64,000 bases of DNA from Lachnospiraceae bacterium (GTDB lineage: Bacteria > Bacillota > Clostridia > Lachnospirales > Lachnospiraceae), in NCBI GenBank assembly GCA_024693845.1, contig JAILKJ010000008.1:1-64000 (forward strand). The letters run 5' to 3'. The number at the start of each line of letters is the position of its first letter. Position 1 is the stretch's first letter. Positions 24,508 through 32,177 of the stretch are shown here, one piece after another. The position numbers and the translations under genes were made by a program. Below the pieces are notes generated by a model. The model was not told the origin of the DNA. It ran no database searches and saw nothing but the letters and a program-made list of their open reading frames with translations.

Positions 24508-25395
24508 TTACTCCGGAAAATTGATCTGCCCCTGCATCCAGATCACACCCTTGAAACGACGCCCCGCCTGAGGCTCTCCGATCAGGTCTTTAGCATTGAT
24601 GGCCACATCAAAAAACAGATCGTTGCAGCACAGAGTCATCAGCCACACATTCTCCCCCGACAGCTTGTTTTCAAACATCTCGAACCCGATGATCTCCCCC
24701 AGGATCGAATACTGGTCGCACTCCACACCGTAGGGCATGAAGTAGGTGTCCACCAACGTCAGCACATCCTGCTTTAAGATCATCTTGGAGATATTGGAAT
24801 AGGTGTCGATGTCCTCCAGGGTCAGGGATTCCATGGCATCCTCATCTCCGTTGCGGGCTGCGGCCATTCGTTTGGAACGGGAAGCCGATTCCTTCCGGCT
24901 GCGTCTTTTTTCCGCCTCGTTCTTGGCCAGGGGAAGAAGGATACGTCCTTCCACGGACAGACCGCCGAGAGCCAGACTGGTTCCCTTCGACGGAAGCCTT
25001 CCGGTATGCTCCCTCTGCAGATAGGGGATCACGTTCTGCAGATAAAAGATCAGGGAAACACCGATCTTTACATCATCGCAGACACCGGCATAGGACTCTT
25101 TTTCCGCATGCCTCTCCACGGAAACCTCTTCGTAAGAACTGATCTGTGCCCCTTTGCAATAGGGAAAATAGTAATTGAAGATAAACTGATTATCCTCGTT
25201 ATAGTCACCTCTTACACCGAGCCCCACCCCCGGCATAAAGTCCATCAGATACTCGGAAAAAAGTATCTCGTCCGAATCATCCAGAGTCGTATAGCTTTTT
25301 TCCTGCGCATGACGGATCACATAGGCCAGCAGTTCGTTTACCTCTTTTCGATTTTTCAGAGCGGAAAACCCAATGGCTCTGAGATATCTGTGCAT
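24508..25395 (-). CDS. DUF3881 family protein
   Basis: 295-residue soluble protein of unknown function, common in Lachnospiraceae. It begins MHRYLRAIGFS and contains the typical MPGVGLGVRGDYNED and FNYYFPYCKG segments. A basic stretch (EAEKRRSRKESASRSKR) lies near the middle, and the C-terminus (EPQAGRRFKGVIWMQGQI) is OB-like. It ends the parA-to-DUF3881 run, 4 nt after the glycosyltransferase gene. Confidence 0.8.
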   Translation of the reverse strand: MHRYLRAIGFSALKNRKEVNELLAYVIRHAQEKSYTTLDDSDEILFSEYLMDFMPGVGLGVRGDYNEDNQFIFNYYFPYCKGAQISSYEEVSVERHAEKESYAGVCDDVKIGVSLIFYLQNVIPYLQREHTGRLPSKGTSLALGGLSVEGRILLPLAKNEAEKRRSRKESASRSKRMAAARNGDEDAMESLTLEDIDTYSNISKMILKQDVLTLVDTYFMPYGVECDQYSILGEIIGFEMFENKLSGENVWLMTLCCNDLFFDVAINAKDLIGEPQAGRRFKGVIWMQGQINFPE

Positions 25396-25399
25396 AGCC

Positions 25400-26089
25400 T
25401 TACCTCGAATATTTCATAATACAGATGATGGCGCGAACGCCGTCCTTGAATCCCACCTTCTTACCTTCCTCGCTGGTCCTGGGATTATAGGAGATGGGAA
25501 CCTCATGGATCTTGATCCGCATCCTGGTGACCTTGGCGGTGATCTCCGGCTCAAAACCGAAGCGTTTTTCCTGAATGTCGATGCTCTGGATCACGTCCCT
25601 GGCAAATGCCTTGTAGCAGGTTTCCATATCCGTAAGCTTCTGATGGGTAAAGATATTGGAAAGCATGGTCAGAAAACGATTAGCCAGACGATTGGCAAGA
25701 TAGCCTTTGGCCTTGCTGTTTAAAAAGCGGGAGCCGTACATTACCCTGGCCTTTCCGTCAAAGATCGGTGCAACGACCTTGATATATTCCGTGGGATCAT
25801 ATTCCATATCCGCATCCTGAACGATCACCACATCACCCTTGGCAGCGGAAAAGCCGGTTTTTAAAGCCGCACCCTTGCCGCCGTTTTTCTCATGATAGAT
25901 GACTGTGGAAACCAGGGGACGGATCTCTTTTTCAAGGATCTGTCTCGTACCGTCGGTGGAGCAGTCGTCCACAACGATGATCTCCTGATTGGGAATCCCG
26001 CTGTTTTTAACCTTGTCCACGATCTGGCGGATATTGTCTTTTTCGTTGTAGCAGGGAATGACTACGGATAATACTTTATCTTCGTACAT
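25400..26089 (-). CDS. Family 2 glycosyltransferase (polyprenyl-phosphate type)
   Basis: 229-residue GT-A enzyme resembling dolichyl/polyprenyl-phosphate mannose or glucose synthases. It shows SVVIPCYNEKDNI, IIVVDDCSTDGT, the metal-binding QDADMEYDP and the later CYKAFARDV. It has no C-terminal membrane helices, so it probably works at the inner membrane face. A TTG at 26113 would add eight residues; ATG 26089 is preferred, though its ribosome site is weak. Confidence 0.85.
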   Translation of the reverse strand: MYEDKVLSVVIPCYNEKDNIRQIVDKVKNSGIPNQEIIVVDDCSTDGTRQILEKEIRPLVSTVIYHEKNGGKGAALKTGFSAAKGDVVIVQDADMEYDPTEYIKVVAPIFDGKARVMYGSRFLNSKAKGYLANRLANRFLTMLSNIFTHQKLTDMETCYKAFARDVIQSIDIQEKRFGFEPEITAKVTRMRIKIHEVPISYNPRTSEEGKKVGFKDGVRAIICIMKYSR

Positions 26090-26131
26090 ATTCAAACCTG
26101 TTCTTTCCGTCAATTTACGTATAGCCTGATC

Positions 26132-27421
26132 TCAGTGCTTCGGCACCAGTACTTCCTTGCCGCCCATGTAAGGACGCAGCACCTCAGGGATCGTAACGCT
26201 GCCGTCTGCCTGAAGATGATTCTCCAAAAATGCGATCAGCATTCTCGGCGGAGCCACTACCGTGTTGTTCAGGGTATGGGCAAAATACTTCTTGCCTTCC
26301 TCATCCTTAACACGGATCTTCAGTCTTCTTGCCTGTGCATCGCCCAGGTTGGAGCAGCTTCCCACCTCAAAATATTTCTTCTGTCTGGGAGACCAGGCTT
26401 CCACGTCGAAGGACTTCACCTTCAGATCAGCCAGATCACCGGAGCAGCACTCAAGGGTTCTAACGGGAATATCCATGGAGCGGAACAGATCAACGGTGTT
26501 CTGCCAAAGCTTGTCAAACCACATGGGAGAATCCTCAGGCTTGCAGACCACGATCATCTCCTGCTTCTCGAACTGGTGGATACGGTAAACGCCTCTCTCC
26601 TCGATGCCGTGGGCACCCTTTTCCTTACGGAAGCAGGGAGAATAGCTGGTCAGAGTCTTGGGCAGTTCACTTTCGGGAGTGATGGTATCGATAAACTTAC
26701 CGATCATGGAATGCTCACTGGTTCCGATGAGGAACAGATCCTCGCCTTCGATCTTATACATCATGGCATCCATTTCGGCGAAACTCATAACGCCGGTCAC
26801 CACATTGGAACGGATCATGAAGGGAGGAACGCAATAGGTAAAGCCACGGTCGATCATGAAATCTCTTGCATAAGCAATGACTGCGGAGTGAAGTCTTGCG
26901 ATATCACCCATCAGATAGTAAAAACCGTTTCCCGCAACTTTTCCGGCAGCATCCAGGTCGATGCCGTCAAATTTCTCCATGATCTCGGTATGATACGGGA
27001 TTTCAAAATCGGGAACCACAGGCTCACCGTACTTGGTCACCTCAACATTCTCGCTGTCATCCTTACCGATGGGAACCGAAGGATCGATGATATTGGGGAT
27101 CACCATCATATCGGCGGTCAGCTTCTCGTCATATTCCTTCTCCAAAGTTTCCAGCTCGGAAAGTCTTGCAGCAGACTGAGCCACCTGTTTCTTAACCTCT
27201 TCAGCCTCTTCCTTTTTACCCTGACCCATCAGTGCACCGATCTGCTTGGAAAGAGTATTTCTCTGATTCCTGAGCTGATCCGCCTCCTGCTGAGCGGCAC
27301 GCTTTTTCTGATCGAGATCGATCACCTCATCTACCAAAGGAAGCTTGTCATCCTGAAACTTCTTCTTGATGTTCTCCTTTACGATATCGGGATTCTCCCT
27401 GACAAATTTCATATCCAGCAT
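26132..27421 (-). CDS. serS: Seryl-tRNA synthetase
   Basis: 429-residue class II synthetase charging tRNA-Ser. The N-terminal antiparallel coiled coil (~25-105) binds the long tRNA arm. Motif 2 appears as FRKEKGAHGIEERGVYRIHQ, and the C-terminus ends EVLRPYMGGKEVLVP. Motif 3 is unusual: HTLNNTVVAPPRMLIAFLEN, whereas most bacterial enzymes have a GSGLAVGRT-like context; the Arg is kept. ATG 27421 lies 9 nt from AGGAGG; ATG 27430 is too close. No T-box leader was seen. Confidence 0.93.
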   Translation of the reverse strand: MLDMKFVRENPDIVKENIKKKFQDDKLPLVDEVIDLDQKKRAAQQEADQLRNQRNTLSKQIGALMGQGKKEEAEEVKKQVAQSAARLSELETLEKEYDEKLTADMMVIPNIIDPSVPIGKDDSENVEVTKYGEPVVPDFEIPYHTEIMEKFDGIDLDAAGKVAGNGFYYLMGDIARLHSAVIAYARDFMIDRGFTYCVPPFMIRSNVVTGVMSFAEMDAMMYKIEGEDLFLIGTSEHSMIGKFIDTITPESELPKTLTSYSPCFRKEKGAHGIEERGVYRIHQFEKQEMIVVCKPEDSPMWFDKLWQNTVDLFRSMDIPVRTLECCSGDLADLKVKSFDVEAWSPRQKKYFEVGSCSNLGDAQARRLKIRVKDEEGKKYFAHTLNNTVVAPPRMLIAFLENHLQADGSVTIPEVLRPYMGGKEVLVPKH

Positions 27422-27492
27422 TGCTTGCATCCTCCTGTTATACGCTGCTTATTCTTATAAAATGTTAGCATTTGCTAACTATTATCATCTGC

Positions 27493-28368
27493 TTACTCTT
27501 CGCTGTCGATTTCTCTTCTCCGCGCTACCCGCTTTACCGATACATGAGACATATCCTCGGGATCACTGTCTGCGATCCTTTTTTGCTTTTTGGCAGGTGC
27601 CTGGGCCGCTTTCTTTTTTACAAAAACGCCTTCCCCCTGCTCCGTAGCAACTCTGAGGGGCTTTTGATCCGAAAGACCGGCGATCAGGGCTTCCGCTTCC
27701 AGAAGATCGGGATCCTCCATCAGATCATCCTCTTCTTCTTCATACTCCTCTGCCGGCTCCTCTTCATAAACCGGTTCCACTGTCCTTCGGGGTTTCTTTT
27801 TCTCCGGAGAAGGAACACTGTCGGAAGAACTCCTAGTGGCCTTCTTGCTTAAGGTATAGCTTGCATCCAGTGCCTGCATCAGAGCTTTTTGTTCATCCAT
27901 GGAAAGCTCGATCTCACAGCTGCCGTCATGGATCTCCTTAATGTAGCAGTAGCTTCCTTCGGTACTGTGAACCGAATTCATCAAAAAGCCGTTGTTCTTC
28001 TCATCCAGAAGTGCCAGAGCAAAACTCAGCTTTCCGCCCATCTGGTGGAGGGCATCATATTTGACCAGTCCCACCTTCTGGAAAACGGTCTCCAGTTTCC
28101 TGTAAATGTGACGGATCTCTTTTTTGTTGGTATCCGTTTCTTTTTTCAGATAATCGATGTCATAAAACAGATTCCGGATCTCTTCCTCCATGCTCCGTCC
28201 GTTGTTGCCCATCATAAAGCTTTCGTATCTCTTTTTCAGATTACTCTGCTTTGTTATGGTGACGATCAGCAGGATAAAAAGGATCAGGATCAAAACCGCC
28301 AGCACCAGGAATAGGATACCGATGTCCATTCCCTGAAGGCCCAGCTGCGTAAATAAATTGCTAGTCAT
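27493..28368 (-). CDS. DUF4446 family membrane-anchored protein
   Basis: 291 residues. One N-terminal membrane helix (~16-42) is followed by a coiled-coil (EEEIRNLFYDIDYLKKE), the DUF4446 core (VGLVKYDALHQMGGKLSFA and LLDEKNNGFLMNS) and a charged tail rich in Glu, Lys and Ser. Function is unknown; the gene is repeatedly found next to parB in Clostridia, which hints at chromosome or envelope work. A hairpin (GTTAGCAAATGCTAAC) sits in the gap to serS. Confidence 0.8.
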   Translation of the reverse strand: MTSNLFTQLGLQGMDIGILFLVLAVLILILFILLIVTITKQSNLKKRYESFMMGNNGRSMEEEIRNLFYDIDYLKKETDTNKKEIRHIYRKLETVFQKVGLVKYDALHQMGGKLSFALALLDEKNNGFLMNSVHSTEGSYCYIKEIHDGSCEIELSMDEQKALMQALDASYTLSKKATRSSSDSVPSPEKKKPRRTVEPVYEEEPAEEYEEEEDDLMEDPDLLEAEALIAGLSDQKPLRVATEQGEGVFVKKKAAQAPAKKQKRIADSDPEDMSHVSVKRVARRREIDSEE

Positions 28369-28400
28369 GTATCTACCGCCTTTTTTCTTATTCTTTTACC

Positions 28401-29288
28401 TTAGTGGATCTGGCTCATGATGCGGTCAAGCTCATCCGAGGAATAAAACTCGATCTCGATCTTACCGCTTCCGTCTTCCTTGGCCTTAATGCTGACCTTG
28501 GTTCCCAGCTGGGTCTTGAGCTTTTCTTCCAGTCTCTGGTATACGGCGATCATACTTTCATCCAGGGTTTTGGCCTTTTTGTCCTTTTTCTCCTTATTCA
28601 GATCCTTAACGATCTTTTCGATATCACGAACGGAAAGCTTCTCGTCAAAAACCCGCTCCGCCAAAGTCAGCTGCTGACGGGAATCCTCTACGGGGATCAG
28701 CGCTCTGGCATGTCCGGCGGAAAGCTTTTCATCGATGATCATCTGCTGAACCTCATCCGAAAGCTTCAGCAAACGGATGGAATTGGTAACGGCACTACGG
28801 CTCTTGGATACTCTTTCAGCCACCTCATCCTGCTTAAGGTGAAACTCTTCCAGCAGACGCTTATAAGCCTGGGCCTCTTCGATCTCATTTAAATCCTCAC
28901 GCTGGAGATTCTCGATCAAAGAGATCTCAACGATCTCCTGCTCGGTCAGCTTCTTGATGATGACCGGAACTTCCTTGAGGCCTGCCAGCTTGGCGGCACG
29001 CCAGCGGCGCTCACCGGCGATGATCTCATAATATTTTTTACGATCCTGAACGATCAAAGGCTCAAGAACGCCGAACTGTTTGATGGAATCCGCAAGCTCT
29101 GCCAGAGCATCCTCATCAAACTTGCGACGGGGCTGCTCCCGGTTTGGCTCAACCTTTGTGATACTGACAATGCTCACTGGTCCTTTTTCTTCCGGCTTTG
29201 CTTCCTGCTTGGTCGATGTCTTCGGTTTTGCTGTGGCGGGGATCAGAGAATCAAGTCCCTTACCCAAACCTCTTTTGTTTGCTGCCAT
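28401..29288 (-). CDS. parB: Chromosome partitioning protein ParB/Spo0J
   Basis: 295-residue CTP-dependent DNA clamp that loads at parS. The ParB/Srx CTP-binding segment carries GERRWRAAKLAG. The HTH that reads parS follows (QDEVAERVSKSRSAVTNSI), and the C-terminal dimerisation domain ends the protein. The start MAANKRGLGKGLDSLIP is typical. Three matching parS sites lie 3 kb away at 31954-32054. Confidence 0.95.
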   Translation of the reverse strand: MAANKRGLGKGLDSLIPATAKPKTSTKQEAKPEEKGPVSIVSITKVEPNREQPRRKFDEDALAELADSIKQFGVLEPLIVQDRKKYYEIIAGERRWRAAKLAGLKEVPVIIKKLTEQEIVEISLIENLQREDLNEIEEAQAYKRLLEEFHLKQDEVAERVSKSRSAVTNSIRLLKLSDEVQQMIIDEKLSAGHARALIPVEDSRQQLTLAERVFDEKLSVRDIEKIVKDLNKEKKDKKAKTLDESMIAVYQRLEEKLKTQLGTKVSIKAKEDGSGKIEIEFYSSDELDRIMSQIH

Positions 29289-29310
29289 AAGCCTTTCTCC
29301 TTTATCTTTC

Positions 29311-30081
29311 TTATACGCCTGCTGCGATCACTTCATCTGCCAGCCTGCGATAACTGTCTGCTCCGGTGGATCTGGGATCATAAACCGTAATAGGCTGACC
29401 ATAACTGGGTGCCTCAGCCAGACGGATATTTCTCGGTATCATGGTTTCAAAGATCTTCTCCTCCAGGTTGGCACGGACATTCTCCACTACCTGGTTGGAA
29501 AGATTCGTTCTCGAATCATACATGGTAAAGACAACGCCTTCCATTTCAAGAGCGGGATTCAGTCTTTCCTTGATCAGGTTCACCGTATGGATCAACTGAC
29601 TGAGACCCTCGAGAGCATAGAACTCACACTGGATGGGAACGATGACGGAATCCGCCGTTGTCATGGCATTGATGGTAAGCATGTTCAAAGATGGAGGACA
29701 GTCGATGATCACAAAATCATAATCGTCTCGGATAAAATCGATCTCATTACGAAGGATGAACTCCTTTTTCTCCACTCCGATCAGCTCGATCTCTGCTGCC
29801 GCCAGATTCACATTGGAAGGCAGGACCGAAACATTCGGCATAACCTCCTTCATGATACAGTCAAAAACGGAACAGTCTCCCAGCATCAGTTCATATATCG
29901 TCGAATTGTCCGGCAGATTGTTTTTATCGATACCGAATCCACTGGTGGTATTTCCCTGGGGATCCGTATCGATCACCAAAACCTTCTTTCCCTTTTCTGC
30001 CAAAGCGGCAGCCAGATTGATGGCAGTCGTGGTCTTACCGACTCCGCCCTTCTGATTTGCCAAAGCTATTACTTTTCCCAT
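29311..30081 (-). CDS. parA: Chromosome partitioning ATPase ParA/Soj
   Basis: 256-residue deviant-Walker ATPase. [14 protein letters not shown] near the N-terminus contains the signature lysine, followed by [11 protein letters not shown] and VIIDCPPSL. It partners ParB in origin segregation and, in Bacillus, controls DnaA. ATG 30081 is preceded by AAAGGA; the frame extends upstream over the preceding gene but that extension is not conserved. It lies 22 nt before parB. Confidence 0.95.
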   Translation of the reverse strand: MGKVIALANQKGGVGKTTTAINLAAALAEKGKKVLVIDTDPQGNTTSGFGIDKNNLPDNSTIYELMLGDCSVFDCIMKEVMPNVSVLPSNVNLAAAEIELIGVEKKEFILRNEIDFIRDDYDFVIIDCPPSLNMLTINAMTTADSVIVPIQCEFYALEGLSQLIHTVNLIKERLNPALEMEGVVFTMYDSRTNLSNQVVENVRANLEEKIFETMIPRNIRLAEAPSYGQPITVYDPRSTGADSYRRLADEVIAAGV

Positions 30082-30097
30082 GTTGTTCCTTTCTTTA

Positions 30098-30946
30098 TCA
30101 CTCAGCCTGATCCGACTCGCCTGCCGTATCCTGCTCTTCATTCTCTTTCATCGGTACCTCGGCAAGGGACACCGGATCCCAGCCGTAATCCTGATAGGTT
30201 TTCAGATCCAGATTATTGACGGAAGCATACATCCGTAAAAATGAGATCCTTGCGGTAATATTCTCCGGATCGTCTGCATTTTCCGCTTTCTTCATCAGAT
30301 CTAAAAGCTCCGTATCATCGCCGCAGATCTTCTCCAGGGAAGCCATATGACCGGATCCGTCCTCAGCCATTTCAAACTCGGCTACCTCATATCCGTTCTC
30401 ATTCTGTCTTAAGGAAAAAACACCGGGGAAGGAACCGCCGTTGGTGCAGACCATATTGGTTCCGTCAAGAGTGTAACCGTAAACACAGAAGTTACCGTAG
30501 ACTTTGGTGATATCTCCGTCGGTGGCATTTTTCACGATCACATAGGCGGGAATATTCACGCCACCTTCCTCATTGGGAGTATCAAAACCGAATTCCTTCC
30601 ACATATATAAGGTGATCGCTTCCTCGATGGATCCCGAAACTGCACTCTTGTAAGGAGGCAATCCCTTTTCCTGTGCCTGAGTGTTATCCTCCTCTTTATT
30701 GGAATAGGATTCCTCAGGTTGCTCCACATCTCCGAAAACCTGAACCGATGAACCGTCATTAGTGATCTGTTCACTCTGGATCATTTTCGGTTGTTCTTCC
30801 AAAGCAGCGGATTCCTGATCCGTTTCTTCCTGTTGTACTACTTCATTTTCCGCAGATGCCGAAGCCTCTCCGCCCTCACTGCCGCAGGCAAAAAGTGTTG
30901 CCGCCATCACAGATCCCAGGCAGAGGATCACGATCTTTTTTTTCAT
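30098..30946 (-). CDS. Lipoprotein of unknown function upstream of parA
   Basis: 282 residues. The signal peptide [11 protein letters not shown]... ends at a lipobox (LFACGS). An acidic, Gln/Ser-rich linker of about 70 residues leads to a soluble domain with [12 protein letters not shown] and [17 protein letters not shown] and a paired-Cys look. No family is recognised. ATG 30946 follows GGGAG at 7 nt; the longer frame from 30967 is less well placed. It starts the transcript that continues into parA. Confidence 0.7.
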   Translation of the reverse strand: MKKKIVILCLGSVMAATLFACGSEGGEASASAENEVVQQEETDQESAALEEQPKMIQSEQITNDGSSVQVFGDVEQPEESYSNKEEDNTQAQEKGLPPYKSAVSGSIEEAITLYMWKEFGFDTPNEEGGVNIPAYVIVKNATDGDITKVYGNFCVYGYTLDGTNMVCTNGGSFPGVFSLRQNENGYEVAEFEMAEDGSGHMASLEKICGDDTELLDLMKKAENADDPENITARISFLRMYASVNNLDLKTYQDYGWDPVSLAEVPMKENEEQDTAGESDQAE

Positions 30947-30989
30947 AATATGCTCCCAAAATTTCATTCCTACAAAATTGCGTCAACTC

Positions 30990-31018
30990 GTATTGTATCA
31001 CACATGGAAAGAAAATTT
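30990..31018 (-). promoter_or_regulatory. Promoter of the lipoprotein-parA-parB run
   Basis: TTAAAT, 17-nt spacer, TACAAT on the minus strand, ~45 nt before the lipoprotein start. The -35 box is weak. Confidence 0.45.
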
Positions 31019-31052
31019 AACCCATAAGTGTCAAAATGTGATAATATTATTA

Positions 31053-31282
31053 CTATTCACAGGCGCTTGTGATAGACAGGCAATGTGCAAGCTTGCTTGC
31101 AAACATTGACTGGATAACACAAGCAGACTGTACCCTGACGGGCATAAACTCAGCAGGAACTCCACCCACATCGAGCAGACAGCCGCGAAGCGGCAGTAGA
31201 GGTGCGAAGCACCGGGTCTGCGAGATGGCAGTGTGGAGTTACTGTGAATGGCGTCATGGCAGCGTGGAGTTACTGTGAATAG
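31053..31282. repeat. 230-bp structured element with terminal inverted repeats
   Basis: It is bounded by CTATTCACAG and CTGTGAATAG (perfect 10-bp inverted repeats). Inside are a GCTTGTG/CACAAGC stem closing a CAATG..GCAAGC-TT-GCTTGC..CATTG hairpin, and an AACTCCAC/GTGGAGTT stem closing two hairpins with identical GAA loops (GCCGCGAAGCGGC at 31182-31194, GGTGCGAAGCACC at 31201-31213) via GCAGAC/GTCTGC. A 26-nt tandem repeat (31225-31250 and 31256-31281, two differences) ends it. It could be a small non-autonomous mobile element or a structured RNA ahead of the rhomboid gene. Confidence 0.65.
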
Positions 31283-31311
31283 ACACAAAAACACTTCAAA
31301 TGGAGATCAGC

Positions 31312-31884
31312 ATGAAAAAGAAACTCATTATCACTTTTAACTCACCGGTTGTATTAGGATTTGTATTTATCTGTTTCGTGGCCACCCTCCTGGGCTTTCT
31401 GTCCGGCGGACATATCACGGAACTTTTGTTTATGACCTACCGGTCCTCCTTCAAGAATCCGCTGACCTATATCAGATTGTTTACCCATGTATTCGGACAT
31501 AGCGGTTGGTCACACTTCGTAGGAAATGCAACTTACCTTCTGCTCCTGGGTCCCATGCTTGAGGAAAAATATTCGTCGAAGGTTCTGCTTCAGGTCATTG
31601 CACTGACTGCTATTGTTACTGCTTTGATCCATCTGATCCTTTTTCCTTCCACCGCTCTTTGCGGAGCCAGCGGTGTAGTATTTGCTTTTATCGTTCTGGC
31701 ATCCTTTACCGGATTCAAGGAAGGAGAGATTCCACTGACCTTCATTCTTGTTGTGATCTTCTTTGTCGGACAACAGGTTATCGAAGGACTTACCATAAAA
31801 GATGATATTTCCAATACCGGTCATATCATCGGCGGAGCCATTGGAGCTGTGATGGGATATTTTCTGAATAGAAAACATTCATAA
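31312..31884 (+). CDS. Rhomboid family intramembrane serine protease
   Basis: 190-residue membrane protein with six helices. The catalytic Ser120 sits in GASGVVFA and His171 in NTGHIIGGAIG; the oxyanion segment HFVGN lies in helix 2. It cleaves substrates within membrane helices; targets are unknown. ATG 31312 has GGAG 7 nt upstream, whereas ATG 31300 has none. It stands alone between the structured element and the parS sites. Confidence 0.85.
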   Translation: MKKKLIITFNSPVVLGFVFICFVATLLGFLSGGHITELLFMTYRSSFKNPLTYIRLFTHVFGHSGWSHFVGNATYLLLLGPMLEEKYSSKVLLQVIALTAIVTALIHLILFPSTALCGASGVVFAFIVLASFTGFKEGEIPLTFILVVIFFVGQQVIEGLTIKDDISNTGHIIGGAIGAVMGYFLNRKHS

Positions 31885-31953
31885 TGGAACAATATTACAA
31901 TATATTGTATATCATTCTGTTAAACCTTTTTGTTTCACATTTCCCCTGAAAAA

Positions 31954-31969
31954 TGTTTCACATGAAACA
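31954..31969. promoter_or_regulatory. parS site 1
   Basis: TGTTTCACATGAAACA, a perfect palindrome differing from the canonical parS only at the centre. A half site (TGTTTCACAT) occurs at 31931-31940. Confidence 0.88.
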
Positions 31970-31991
31970 TCACAAGATTTAGTGGTCGGAT

Positions 31992-32007
31992 TGTTTCACG
32001 TGAAACA
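31992..32007. promoter_or_regulatory. parS site 2 (canonical)
   Basis: TGTTTCACGTGAAACA, identical to the consensus parS bound by ParB/Spo0J. Confidence 0.95.
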
Positions 32008-32038
32008 TGATATTGATTCCGGATCCGTTTCTCAAAAA

Positions 32039-32054
32039 TGTTTCACATGAAACA
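32039..32054. promoter_or_regulatory. parS site 3
   Basis: TGTTTCACATGAAACA, same sequence as site 1. Sites are spaced 38 and 47 nt apart (start to start). Confidence 0.88.
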
Positions 32055-32122
32055 TTTCTCACCGGGAACTAGATATAGATACCAATATATATCAATACTC
32101 CCATAAAACAGATAAAAGTAAT

Positions 32123-32156
32123 AAAAAACACACCATGGAAATGATCCATGGTGTGT
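32123..32156 (-). terminator. Terminator after gyrA
   Basis: ACACACCATGG pairs perfectly with CCATGGTGTGT around a 7-nt loop, followed by T6 on the minus strand. Confidence 0.88.
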
Positions 32157-32177
32157 TTTATTAACTGTCTGCTCGGT

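Noticed and set aside
27422-27492. T-box riboswitch before serS
   Set aside because: The gap is only ~70 nt and lacks the T-box sequence and specifier stem; only a small hairpin is present.
31885-31953. Terminator after the rhomboid gene
   Set aside because: ACAATAT-type repeats are present but form no stable stem with a T run.
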